A DNA stretch of 32,634 bases from Pseudomonadota bacterium (GCA_002746565.1 PDPI01000013.1:1-32634); one strand, 5' to 3'; numbered from the stretch's first letter, positions 1-7,111 are shown. Numbers and translations: made by a program. Notes: generated by a model from the letters alone, not told the origin.

Positions 1-216
1 ATATATCTCCCAAAAAGAAGGATTAAAAGTAGTTTGAAACTCCTTAACAAATTTATTGTCTCTATCTGGAAAACCTTTGCACCAAGATTGCAAAATTTCC
101 TTTTCTTTCTCTCTTTTTTTATCAATTGCATGATATAGTTGCGAATTGTGCTTTATAATGTTTTTAAAATTAACATGTTGTCTGCTTTCGTCTACTGTTG
201 GTTCAAACAAATTCAT
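1..216 (-). CDS. Partial hypothetical protein running off the left edge
   Basis: An open frame of 72 codons runs from an ATG at 216 to the window edge without a stop, so only the N-terminus is present. It begins MNLFEPTVDESRQ and contains GFPDRDNKFVKEFQTTFN followed by PSFWEIY. An in-frame ATG at 225 would add MIC. From memory, the FVKEFQTTFN..FWE block resembles a poorly characterised bacterial family sometimes labelled glycosaminoglycan attachment site protein; no function is established and the match is not verified. It starts 6 bases after the stop of the headless fragment at 231-380, so both may belong to one former operon. There is no clear Shine-Dalgarno sequence. Codon content looks protein-like (few rare breaks, many charged residues). 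Whether it is intact cannot be judged from this window. Confidence 0.6.
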   Translation of the reverse strand, partial: MNLFEPTVDESRQHVNFKNIIKHNSQLYHAIDKKREKEKEILQSWCKGFPDRDNKFVKEFQTTFNPSFWEIY

Positions 217-230
217 ACAAATCATTTAAG

Positions 231-380
231 CTAAAAAACTTCTTCATACTTGTATCGTATATAACTAATTAAATCATTATAAACACCAAGAAAATCTTTA
301 AACAAAGGTTTGATTTTGTTTCTTACAAAGTCAATTTGTTCATTGGTTAAATAATTTTTATTTATCCTTAAAAAATCATC
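231..380 (-). pseudogene. Headless C-terminal gene fragment
   Basis: A 49-codon open stretch ends in TAG at 231-233 and is bounded upstream by an in-frame TAA just beyond 380. It contains no ATG, GTG or TTG in a sensible start position. The translated part (DDFLRINKNYLTNEQIDF, then a charged helix ending RYKYEEVF) looks like a real protein C-terminus rich in K, N, Y and F, which suggests the 3' end of a gene that lost its front. I do not recognise the family. Its closeness to the next start codon at 216/225 is what one expects of the last part of an upstream operon gene. Confidence 0.4.
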
Positions 381-568
381 TTAATTGGATACAAAAAATA
401 TTATATCCTTGTTTATTCACGATAAGTTCATTGAGCATTTCTTGCAATATGATTAATCAGCTAAAATACCATCAATTTAATTATTTATTTTATCCATTGC
501 ACTCAAAAATAAATTCCACTTATTTTGCAATAACGATTCAAGTTCTTTCTTGTATTGTCTTTTCATTC

Positions 569-770
569 TCATTCTAGTGCGCTCATAGCCTCATCGAATA
601 TTAGATTGCTAAGAAGTGCTCTTGTTATAGAGATACGCTGTCTTTGTCTGCGTGAAAGCGACGAACCCCGCTCTCCCACTATAGTATCGCGGCCTTCGGG
701 CATATGTTTTATAAATTCATCAGCTTCTGCCATAACTGAAAGATTTGATAATCTATTCCATTGATACTCA
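569..770 (-). pseudogene. ABC transporter ATPase relic with internal deletion
   Basis: Read on the minus strand, this stretch gives the second half of an ABC nucleotide-binding domain: [20 protein letters not shown], then [17 protein letters not shown] and [10 protein letters not shown], followed by TGA at 569-571. These match the pre-signature helix, the signature region (normally LSGGQRQR, here LSRRQRQR), and Walker B with the D-loop (normally ILDEATSALD). Just upstream, 758-768 encodes SINGIDYQ, the strand that normally follows Walker A; after a one-base shift it continues NLS and joins MAEADEF directly. About 60-70 residues including the Q-loop are therefore missing, and Walker A itself is absent. 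Beyond the stop, another frame reads ENEKTIQER, as in a D-loop/H-loop spacer. A 31-codon frame at 477-572 ([13 protein letters not shown]...) follows and is probably debris. Clearly a dead gene. Confidence 0.8.
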
Positions 771-894
771 AAGATGAGCGTAAGATATATGTTGTAAATT
801 CAACTCACAACCGCAACATTTGTCAATTGTGAATTAAAAAGGCTAGTTGTAGTATAATTAGTACTTTAATTCCAACCACTTTCGTAAGGCAATA

Positions 895-1068
895 ATGAAA
901 AAATACAAACAACTAACCCGTATAAAACGATACCAAATTTATGCTTTAATTAAGCAAAATCTATCTATAACACAAATAGCAAACAACATAGGTGTTTACA
1001 AATCTACTATATCAAGAGAACTAAAAAGAAATAACAATAATGGTTTTTATAGCCCAATCTCTTTATGA
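895..1068 (+). pseudogene. IS30-family transposase N-terminal relic
   Basis: A 57-codon frame begins MKKYKQLTRIKRYQIYALIK and continues with ITQIANNIGVYKSTISRELK. This is the N-terminal helix-turn-helix of IS30-family transposases, in which a YxQLTxxxRYxI start and a STISRELKRN recognition helix are typical. Family members are about 300 residues or more; here the frame ends at TGA 1066-1068 right after NNGFYSPISL, so the DDE catalytic domain is absent. The sequence similarity breaks near 1045-1060, where the minus-strand pseudogene at 1047-1418 begins, which suggests a deletion or recombination junction there. I cannot identify terminal inverted repeats. It cannot encode an active transposase. 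Confidence 0.75.
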
Positions 1069-1418
1069 TTACCATCATATTTAACTCACCCTAAATCTAT
1101 TCCACCATCTGTAAAATATATCCCATAAAGTTGCCTATATTTTTCATACTCTTTAACACTAAGCCTACTAATAGGATAAAGTTTATATTGTGTCTTGCCA
1201 CCTTTGTTTTCGATTAAAATTAGTTCTTTGTTTGTTTGAAATATTTTTCCATTTCAAGGGTGTTTTTCGTACTTATACAACAAATAATACTGATGGGTTA
1301 GTTCTTTATATATATTTTGTGGAATTTCAAATACAATAATAAAACCAACAAAACAAATTACAAATAATGAAACAAAAATACCACCAATTACCGATGCAAT
1401 TTTTTTAAATATTTTCAT
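1047..1418 (-). pseudogene. Membrane-anchored protein gene with two in-frame TGA codons
   Basis: From an ATG at 1418, 3 bases beyond the stop of the upstream PP-loop gene, a 123-codon frame runs to TAA at 1047-1049 but is broken by TGA at codon 55 (1254-1256) and codon 111 (1086-1088). Residues about 8-35 form one hydrophobic segment (SVIGGIFVSLFVICFVGFII), consistent with an N-terminal anchor. The rest is hydrophilic, including KGGKTQYKLYPISRLSVKEY. The reading frame stays protein-like on both sides of each TGA (EKHP-TGA-NGKIF and DLG-TGA-VKYDG), so two TGG-to-TGA changes from tryptophan are the simplest history. Its 3' end overlaps the IS30 relic by 22 bases, so the original C-terminus may also be lost. 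I do not recognise the family. Confidence 0.6.
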
Positions 1419-1421
1419 TTC

Positions 1422-2177
1422 TTATTCCAAATACTCCTCATTCATGAAGCTGCTTCGGTGAATATTCTCAAATGCAGATTTTAAAGATACGAAAAGTTTT
1501 GGATGCTCCCTTTCTAGTTTTGCTAAAAGCTCTTTGGTCTCAGCCCTAGCGTGGGGCATTTTGATGTCAAATCTCATGGCTGGACAGACTTCGTCACCTA
1601 TTACTTCGAGATGGTTATTTGTGGCATTGTCTCGCAATTGTCTCTCTCTTACGTGTATAAGGGGGCGGATGAGGATAAGTCCGTTTTTGGCGGTGTATTT
1701 TGGGGCTAAGCTCCTTAGGGCTCCATTGTAGATGAAATTCATAAAAAAGCTCTCGGCCGCATCATCTAGGTGGTGGGCAATTGCCACTTTATTATAATCA
1801 TTTTCAAGGGCGTAAGTGTATAAGGCTCCCCTTCTCATGCGGGAAAAAAAGCTACAAAAGGAGGAATTTTTGCGTATTTTGTCTTTGGCTAATTCATAGG
1901 TATTTGTTTCTATAATCTCATGATCAATGCCATGCTCTTCGCAGTGGGCATGGAGGTGGCTATAATCTTCTCCCATCCCGTAACTTATGGTAACAGCCTT
2001 TAGTTTAAAATCAAAGGGAGCTACATTTTGCATCCGCTTTAAAAGATGGGCAAGAGCTAGGCTGTCTTTTCCTCCACTAAGCCCTAAAAGAACCCTATCT
2101 TTATCAACTATCATCTTGTATCTTGCATTTGTTTTTCCGCATTGGCTTATTAGTTTTTTGCTTAAATTTATCAACAC
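1422..2177 (-). CDS. TtcA/TilS-type PP-loop ATPase
   Basis: A 251-residue member of the adenine-nucleotide alpha-hydrolase superfamily, most like TtcA, which adenylates and thiolates cytidine 32 of tRNA. Visible features are the PP-loop SGGKDS at residues 34-39, the HHLDD motif at 135-139 and an RMRRGALY stretch at 113-120 like the RLRRG of TtcA. TtcA holds a 4Fe-4S cluster through a CxxC pair and a later cysteine. Here the first motif reads FCSFFSRMRRG, so C108 is kept but residue 111 is Phe, and the later region has a single cysteine, C198 (DEVCPAM). The usual ligand set is therefore incomplete, and the exact substrate or even thiolation activity is uncertain. It lies 79 bases after mtnN and looks co-directional with the mtnN-fabD cluster. 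Confidence 0.8.
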   Translation of the reverse strand: MLINLSKKLISQCGKTNARYKMIVDKDRVLLGLSGGKDSLALAHLLKRMQNVAPFDFKLKAVTISYGMGEDYSHLHAHCEEHGIDHEIIETNTYELAKDKIRKNSSFCSFFSRMRRGALYTYALENDYNKVAIAHHLDDAAESFFMNFIYNGALRSLAPKYTAKNGLILIRPLIHVRERQLRDNATNNHLEVIGDEVCPAMRFDIKMPHARAETKELLAKLEREHPKLFVSLKSAFENIHRSSFMNEEYLE

Positions 2178-2256
2178 TTAAACCTTTATTTTTGTTTTAT
2201 GAGACTATCATTTTTTGTCAATGGTAGATATTTTGGGACTTATTTAAAAATATAAA

Positions 2257-2961
2257 TTAGATCAAATTATCAATCATTTTTACTATAAAATCAGCACTTT
2301 GTTGTGAAGATGTTTTTAAAAACTTATCAAAGTCAAATTCCGCATCCATCCCTGCCCCATCGCTTATGGCGCGGAGTATAAAAAAAGGAACACCCAAAGC
2401 ATCGCATACAACCGCCACGGAAGCTCCTTCCATCTCGATAGCATCGGCTTTGAAGGTATTTTTTATCCATTGTTTTTTTTGTTCATCACAGATAAATTGA
2501 TCGCCCGTTGCTATGACGCCAGAGCTTAAATTAATGCCTTTTTGTTTAGCGACTTCATTTGCGATCTTATTTAAACTCTCATCGGTTTTTATAAAAACAC
2601 TTCCCTCAGGCACATAACCATAGGGATGTCCAAAGGCTGAAATGTCTAAATCATGTTGAGCCAAGGAAGTAGCATATAAAATATCGCCTATTTTTAAATT
2701 CCCATTAACAGCCCCAGCAACCCCTGAAAAAAGCAAACTTTGTGCCCCAAATTTTTCTATCATCACACTTGCAGTTAGACTGGCATTTACCTTACCTATT
2801 TTGCTATAAGCTATGATTAGATCAAGTCCTTTGTAGTTTGCCTTATAATATTTATTTTTGGCATATTCTATACATTTATAATCTTTTATTATATCTAAAA
2901 GCGGTTCTATCTCTTCTGTCATAGCTCCCATGATGGCTATGGTTTTATGTTTTTTATCCAT
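2257..2961 (-). CDS. mtnN: 5'-methylthioadenosine/S-adenosylhomocysteine nucleosidase
   Basis: A 234-residue cytosolic nucleosidase that cleaves adenine from methylthioadenosine and S-adenosylhomocysteine. In Campylobacter and Helicobacter the same enzyme is known to act also on 6-amino-6-deoxyfutalosine in menaquinone synthesis. The sequence shows the N-terminal IMGAMTEEIEPL with the acidic residues that act near the base, FSGVAGAV (79-86), the EMEGA ribose-binding motif (176-180) and RAISDGA with the catalytic aspartate at 201. The length fits the family. Its ATG at 2961 shares one base with the fabD stop (TAATG), implying translational coupling. In this group it is also called pfs or mqnB. 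No defect is seen. Confidence 0.95.
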   Translation of the reverse strand: MDKKHKTIAIMGAMTEEIEPLLDIIKDYKCIEYAKNKYYKANYKGLDLIIAYSKIGKVNASLTASVMIEKFGAQSLLFSGVAGAVNGNLKIGDILYATSLAQHDLDISAFGHPYGYVPEGSVFIKTDESLNKIANEVAKQKGINLSSGVIATGDQFICDEQKKQWIKNTFKADAIEMEGASVAVVCDALGVPFFILRAISDGAGMDAEFDFDKFLKTSSQQSADFIVKMIDNLI

Positions 2962-3872
2962 TATAAATTTCCTACTATCTCCAAACTTTTCATATCGGTT
3001 ATGCTATAAGTTGGTTTTTTTGTAATTCTGCGGTTTAATCCTTTTAAAACACTACCACCAAATTCTACAAAAATGTCGCTCTTAGTCTCAGCCAATTCTA
3101 TGCTTTTAACATACTGCACCGATGAGACCAACTGAAGCTCTAAAAGCTCACATGCGGTTTTTTTATCTTGATAAAGATTTGCCGTTACATTTGAGATAAT
3201 GGGCGTTTGAAATTCGTCTTTTACATATAGATCTAAAAGTTCTCCAAAGGGCTTTAAAGCACTTTCTAAAAGTGGGCAATGGGATGCTACGGACATTGGT
3301 AAGAGCAAGGCTCTTTTTGCTCCATTTTGGCTTAGGATTTTCTCGACGGATTTTAAATCTTTCTTTGTGCCTGCTAGGACGATCTGAGATGCATTATTTA
3401 TATTTGCTAACCAAATTTTTTTGCCCTCATTCACAAAGCCATCACACAAATTTTTAAGCTTTTCATATTCGATGCCAATAACCGCCATCATGCCTGCATC
3501 TTTTCCCTCGCAAGAGCTTTTCATCAAGACCCCTCTTTCGTAAACCAGTTTTAAAGCACTAGTAAAATCCAAGGCTCCAACACTCAAAAGTGCTGAAAAT
3601 TCCCCCAAAGAATGCCCCATGGAAAAAACAGGATTAAATTTTTTTCCAAGCAATCTTAGGGCAATAAAGCTAACTAATAAAATAGCTGGCTGGGAAAATT
3701 GAGTTTGATTTAAGTCTTCATTTTGAGCAAAAAGAAGTTTTTTCATATCTATTTTCAAAGCATCGCTCGCTTCTTCAAATATTTGCCTAGCATCAGAGCT
3801 AGCATTATAAAAATCTTCCCCCATTCCAATGGCTTGACTTCCCTGACCGGGAAACAGATAGGTAGCTTTCAT
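2961..3872 (-). CDS. fabD: Malonyl-CoA:ACP transacylase
   Basis: A 303-residue cytosolic transferase that moves malonyl from CoA to acyl carrier protein for fatty-acid synthesis. The family signatures are present: GQGSQ at residues 9-13, the nucleophile elbow GHSLG at 86-90 with Ser88, Arg113 (YERG) for the malonyl carboxylate, and His198 (SVASHC) of the catalytic pair. Length is typical. It follows slyD by 46 bases, which hold a hairpin (3895-3919), and is coupled to mtnN by a TAATG overlap. The order slyD-fabD-mtnN is what I recall from Campylobacter genomes. Confidence 0.96.
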   Translation of the reverse strand: MKATYLFPGQGSQAIGMGEDFYNASSDARQIFEEASDALKIDMKKLLFAQNEDLNQTQFSQPAILLVSFIALRLLGKKFNPVFSMGHSLGEFSALLSVGALDFTSALKLVYERGVLMKSSCEGKDAGMMAVIGIEYEKLKNLCDGFVNEGKKIWLANINNASQIVLAGTKKDLKSVEKILSQNGAKRALLLPMSVASHCPLLESALKPFGELLDLYVKDEFQTPIISNVTANLYQDKKTACELLELQLVSSVQYVKSIELAETKSDIFVEFGGSVLKGLNRRITKKPTYSITDMKSLEIVGNL

Positions 3873-3894
3873 ATTTTTCCTTGATTGATTAGAT

Positions 3895-3919
3895 AAATTT
3901 AGATCTAAACCCTAAATTT
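3895..3919 (-). terminator. Hairpin just after slyD (attenuator or weak terminator)
   Basis: A perfect 8-bp inverted repeat (AAATTTAG at 3895-3902 and CTAAATTT at 3912-3919) with a 9-base loop sits at the slyD stop codon, ahead of fabD. The next minus-strand bases (ATCTAATC) are not a U-tract, so it is more likely partial attenuation or 3'-end protection than full termination. Confidence 0.3.
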
Positions 3920-4527
3920 CAATGTCCCCCACAGCAACCTTCGCCATGCTTATGTTTATGCTCCCCACTGCAACCTTCACCATGTTTATGCTCTCCGCCA
4001 CAGCATTCTCCGTGTTCGTGGTCGTGATCTCCACATCCACCATGTCCACCACAGCAACTATGAGCTCCACCAACAACTCCTGATACTAACTCATCTTCAG
4101 TGGCATCTCTAGTTTCTATCACCTTTACATCAAAAAGCAAATCTTTTCCAGCAAGGGGATGGTTAAAATCCACCTTTACATTATCGTCATCAAATCCCTT
4201 TACTATAACTTGAACGGTTTGACCATCTTCACCTTGTCCATATAAGGTCATGCCCTCACTTAACTCAATGCCTGCAAATTGCTCCCTTGGTAGGGTTTGT
4301 TTTGCATCTTCATTGTATTTTCCATAGGCTTCTTCGGCTTTTACAAGGATTTCCTTTTGATCCCCTTGTTTCATTTTGCCAAGTTCATTTTCCAATCCAG
4401 AAATGATTTGTCCACGTCCATATAAAAATTCTAAAGCTTTTCCGCCTTTATTTGAGTCTAAAACTTCTTTTGTTTCATTGTCCTTTAATTCATACTCAAT
4501 AGCTACTACCTTATCCTTTTCAATCAT
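3919..4527 (-). CDS. slyD: SlyD-like FKBP peptidyl-prolyl isomerase with metal-binding tail
   Basis: A 202-residue FKBP-type prolyl isomerase and chaperone of the SlyD class. The N-terminal FKBP half is at residues 1-70 (VVAIEYELKDN, LEFLYGRGQIISGLE), the IF chaperone insert at about 70-125, and FKBP resumes with FNHPLAGKDLLFDVKV at 121-136. From residue 156 the tail carries 11 histidines and 8 cysteines in about 47 residues, in GEGC/GEHKH-type units; such tails bind nickel and other metals and link SlyD to hydrogenase and urease maturation. I placed the start at 4527 (MIEKDKVV) because AAGGAG lies at the right distance. A longer frame opening at 4641 merely translates the repeat at 4591-4665. 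A -10 box sits about 28 bases upstream. Confidence 0.92.
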   Translation of the reverse strand: MIEKDKVVAIEYELKDNETKEVLDSNKGGKALEFLYGRGQIISGLENELGKMKQGDQKEILVKAEEAYGKYNEDAKQTLPREQFAGIELSEGMTLYGQGEDGQTVQVIVKGFDDDNVKVDFNHPLAGKDLLFDVKVIETRDATEDELVSGVVGGAHSCCGGHGGCGDHDHEHGECCGGEHKHGEGCSGEHKHKHGEGCCGGH

Positions 4528-4554
4528 AACACGCTCCTTAAAAAATATTTCGAG

Positions 4555-4560
4555 ATTGTA
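4555..4560 (-). promoter_or_regulatory. Candidate -10 box for slyD-fabD-mtnN
   Basis: On the minus strand TACAAT (preceded by ATGC) lies 28 bases before the slyD ATG, with AAGGAG between. It is an epsilonproteobacterial sigma-70-like -10. It sits between the gene and the heptad-hairpin repeat copy, which ends up upstream of this promoter. Confidence 0.45.
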
Positions 4561-4590
4561 GCATACTAAAGTTTTATAAGGGCTTAGGTT

Positions 4591-4665
4591 CGGAAAACGG
4601 AATGCAGAATACAGAATACGGATGACTAGTAGAGTAGGCATTGCGGAGCAATGCTATTTATTTAA
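4591..4665 (+). repeat. Heptad-hairpin intergenic repeat, copy 1
   Basis: Five 7-base units (CGGAAAA, CGGAATG, CAGAATA, CAGAATA, CGGATGA) occupy 4591-4625, followed by CTAGTAG and AGTAG. Then comes a 17-base hairpin at 4638-4654 (GCATTGC, loop GGA, GCAATGC; 7 bp, perfect) and an AT-rich tail TATTTATTTAATG. It lies between slyD and alr, both on the minus strand. Three further copies are at 7037, 11446 and 13043; this copy has the most GC-rich stem. Confidence 0.8.
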
Positions 4666-4709
4666 TGTTTTTAGATATTTATGGAAAATGGGGGTGAGGA
4701 GGGATAAAT

Positions 4710-5741
4710 TTATTTAATAACTCTTGGTATAAATGGGGATAGTTGGGTTAGGATTTCGTAGGTGATGGTGTTAAAACGCTTTGCAAATTCTCTTACATCG
4801 TCGAATACGCATACTTTCTCATCAATGCCCTCTAGGCTGAAGCAATCCATGGACATTCTGCCTAGAAATCTTTTGCCATTTTTTACGTGGGGATTTTGGA
4901 TGCCATTTTGACGAAAAAGTCCATCTCCGTAGCCCAAATCATAGGAAGATACTACCATATCCCTATCTGCCAAAAAGGCTCCGCCGTATCCTAGGGTATC
5001 GTCTTTTTTTAACTCTCTTGAGCAGATTTTTTCGCCCCATAAAGCCAAAACTGGTTTTAGATCAAACTTGCCAAAACTTTCATGCAAATCCGTATAGCCA
5101 TAACTTGCTATTCCAATCCTAACAAAATCATCATCTAAGCTTTCTTGTAAACGCAAGGAAGCTGAAGAGTTGCAAGAATGGAAATGAAGGGGTGGGAAAT
5201 TGTATTTTTTAGCTAAATTTTTACAGGCTAATTTAACCTTTTTATAACATTCATTTTGCACATAAAATTCACTTCCAACTATATCCGCACCATAAAAATG
5301 GGTAAAAACACCCTCTAGATCTAAATTATTCTTTTTTAAAAGGGAAAATACCTCATCAAGTTGCTCTGGTAAAACACCATTTCTTCTCATGCCAGTATCA
5401 ACTTTTAGATGGATATTGGTATTTCTAGGAAAATCTTTGATGGAACATATATCATCGCAAGTATAGATAAATTTATCATTTTTTATAGCCTTGCTGGGAT
5501 TTGCTTCGATTAAAATCAAAATTTTTTCAAAAAAAGGCTCTATTATTTTTGCCTCAAAGGTATTTTTAACAACAGCCCTTTTTATGCCAAAGGATGAAGC
5601 TAATCTCCCCATTTGTTCTATCCCATGACCATAGGCATTATCTTTTAAAACAGCCATGATTTTTGAGATACCGCCCACCTTTGATCCAATATACCTTAGG
5701 TTATGCCCATAAGCGGATGAATCTAGGCTAATATACGCCAT
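4710..5741 (-). CDS. alr: Alanine racemase
   Basis: A 343-residue PLP enzyme that interconverts L- and D-alanine for peptidoglycan precursors. The PLP-binding lysine is Lys33 in AVLKDNAYGHG (31-40). Later motifs include LKVDTGMRRNG, THFYGAD, RIGIASYGY and a C-terminal GRMSMDC segment typical of the second domain. The family runs 340-390 residues, so it is full length although on the short side. Its ATG shares one base with the stop of the upstream small gene (TAATG), and pgp2 precedes that, giving a compact cell-wall operon pgp2-orf-alr. It is followed by repeat copy 1. Confidence 0.95.
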   Translation of the reverse strand: MAYISLDSSAYGHNLRYIGSKVGGISKIMAVLKDNAYGHGIEQMGRLASSFGIKRAVVKNTFEAKIIEPFFEKILILIEANPSKAIKNDKFIYTCDDICSIKDFPRNTNIHLKVDTGMRRNGVLPEQLDEVFSLLKKNNLDLEGVFTHFYGADIVGSEFYVQNECYKKVKLACKNLAKKYNFPPLHFHSCNSSASLRLQESLDDDFVRIGIASYGYTDLHESFGKFDLKPVLALWGEKICSRELKKDDTLGYGGAFLADRDMVVSSYDLGYGDGLFRQNGIQNPHVKNGKRFLGRMSMDCFSLEGIDEKVCVFDDVREFAKRFNTITYEILTQLSPFIPRVIK

Positions 5742-5977
5742 TACTCGGCTTTTAATCCATAAGTAGCAACCAAAAATCCCCTTAATTTTCTGGCTTGATA
5801 GTCTAGTTTAAAAAAATGTCCATAAACACCTTTGGCATCTAAACTTGGATTTGATGAAAAATCATAAATGCCTGTTTTTTCGTCTTTTTCTAGATTTGCA
5901 TCTAGGTAAGCATAGATTTCTTCTCGTATCTGGATAAGCTTATCTAATTCTTTTTTGACTTCTTTTTTATCTAACAT
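5741..5977 (-). CDS. Small conserved-looking hypothetical protein
   Basis: A 78-residue, highly charged, apparently cytosolic protein. Residues 1-35 form a likely amphipathic or coiled helix (KKEVKKELDKLIQIREEIYAYL), followed by YDFSSNPSLDAKGVYGHFFK and LDYQARKLRGFL. I see no catalytic motif, signal peptide or membrane segment and do not recognise a named family. It lies 8 bases after pgp2 and overlaps the alr start by one base, so it is almost certainly translated with them. A link to cell-wall metabolism is inferred from position only. Confidence 0.75.
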   Translation of the reverse strand: MLDKKEVKKELDKLIQIREEIYAYLDANLEKDEKTGIYDFSSNPSLDAKGVYGHFFKLDYQARKLRGFLVATYGLKAE

Positions 5978-5985
5978 ACCTAGTC

Positions 5986-6945
5986 CTACTTTTCTGCTAT
6001 TATTCTCATTTTGTCATTTTCAAGCAAGATATAAAGCTCTTTTTTTCCATCAAATTTATAATTTTTTGTCCTATAATATTCATCAAAAACCACTCGGTAC
6101 ATATTTTTACCATCCATATTTGGATAAGGGCTTATGGCTATATTTTTAAATCTTATAATCTTTGTTTCTTTTCTTTTGAAAATTATTTTTTTCATGCGGG
6201 CAAATTGTTGCTTATTTTTACCATCAAACCTCTTAAAACTACCATCATAAAAGTTTAAATACGCATCCACATCACTCAAAGCCCAAGCATATCTCCACTG
6301 ATACAAATTTGCCAGTATATTTGAAATATCGCCTTTACTCGCTATATTTTCTCCATTCTCGGAGATTATAACAACAGCATAATCAACACCCAAATCCTTA
6401 TCAAATTTTACCAATATATCATTTTCAAGCGCCACACAACCCTTTGTCTTAGTACCCCTTTGACTCTCATCCAATGGAAAGCCATGTATCCAAATCCCAT
6501 GACCATTTTTACCATCTAGCTTATCTAGAGTATTTGGATAAGAAAGGCTAAAGGCAATGGGTCCATAAAAGGTATTTTCTGGGACAAATCTTTTAACTAT
6601 ATCATAGACGCCAACAGGAGTTTTCAAATCTCCCTCAACTTGTTTGTCTCCCATTTTTCCGGTTATGATATTTTGGTAGGATTTTTTAACTTGTATTTTA
6701 TCAACATTGTAAACAAGCTTCATAGTTTGATTTGTTTTATCTATAAAAACTATGGGGGTATCAAATTCGTAAAATCCCCGATCAACATCCTTATCTTTCA
6801 AATATTCTTGCCAATAAGATGGGCTTTGCAGCATTTTTTCTATCTCTATCTCAACACTATCTATTCCACCACCCCTATAAATCTCAACCAAAGATAAAGC
6901 ATAGGTCAGAGTTGTCGCAAACAAAAACAATAAAACTTTTTTCAT
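5986..6945 (-). CDS. pgp2: LD-carboxypeptidase, YkuD fold (Pgp2/Csd6-like)
   Basis: A 319-residue exported protein with a signal peptide at residues 1-17 (MKKVLLFLFATTLTYAL). The central YkuD domain contains GDLKTPVGVYDI (105-116), HGIWIHGFPLDE (149-160) with catalytic His154, and TKGCVAL (167-173) with catalytic Cys170. The last 110 residues (YQWRYAWALSDVDAYLNFYDG onward) form an NTF2-like domain. This three-part plan is that of Campylobacter Pgp2 and Helicobacter Csd6, which despite an LD-transpeptidase fold trim the terminal D-Ala from peptidoglycan tetrapeptides and are needed for helical cell shape. Assignment to that group is from memory of the domain plan. It leads the pgp2-orf-alr operon with AAGAGGA before its ATG. 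Confidence 0.88.
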   Translation of the reverse strand: MKKVLLFLFATTLTYALSLVEIYRGGGIDSVEIEIEKMLQSPSYWQEYLKDKDVDRGFYEFDTPIVFIDKTNQTMKLVYNVDKIQVKKSYQNIITGKMGDKQVEGDLKTPVGVYDIVKRFVPENTFYGPIAFSLSYPNTLDKLDGKNGHGIWIHGFPLDESQRGTKTKGCVALENDILVKFDKDLGVDYAVVIISENGENIASKGDISNILANLYQWRYAWALSDVDAYLNFYDGSFKRFDGKNKQQFARMKKIIFKRKETKIIRFKNIAISPYPNMDGKNMYRVVFDEYYRTKNYKFDGKKELYILLENDKMRIIAEK

Positions 6946-6974
6946 CCATTCAATCCTCTTAAATAAAAACAGAG

Positions 6975-6980
6975 ATTATA
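6975..6980 (-). promoter_or_regulatory. Candidate -10 box for pgp2-orf-alr
   Basis: A perfect TATAAT on the minus strand lies 29 bases before the pgp2 ATG, with the ribosome site AAGAGGA between. Upstream is the T/A-rich stretch typical of epsilonproteobacterial promoters, which lack a clear -35 box. Confidence 0.55.
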
Positions 6981-7036
6981 TGTATTTTTTTCTTATAATC
7001 TAATAATAAAGCCATTTAGCACTGAATAAATAAGTG

Positions 7037-7104
7037 CCCAAAACGGACTACGGACAACTAAAAACAGATAGTAAGCATTTATAGGAAATGCCATTTGCTT
7101 TTTG
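7037..7104 (+). repeat. Heptad-hairpin intergenic repeat, copy 2
   Basis: Five 7-base units (CCCAAAA, CGGACTA, CGGACAA, CTAAAAA, CAGATAG) occupy 7037-7071. TAA leads into the 17-base hairpin at 7075-7091 (GCATTT, loop ATAGG, AAATGC; 6 bp), followed by CATTTGCTTTTTGG. It is the most diverged copy and lacks the CTAGTAG linker. It lies between the MTHFR-family gene and pgp2, both on the minus strand. A separate small hairpin (GCACT 7019-7023, AGTGC 7033-7037) abuts its left side. Confidence 0.7.
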
Positions 7105-7111
7105 GTGCCAC

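Noticed and set aside
555..764. A 69-codon plus-strand frame
   Set aside because: It is antisense to the ABC transporter relic, whose protein motifs are clear on the minus strand.
1047..1418. TGA read as Trp or selenocysteine
   Set aside because: No other gene here needs TGA read-through, no obvious hairpin follows the TGA codons, and the locus is among other dead genes.
4528..4641. A 38-residue N-terminal extension of SlyD opening at 4641
   Set aside because: It is only the translated heptad-hairpin repeat and promoter; the ATG at 4527 has an AAGGAG site and starts the normal FKBP domain.
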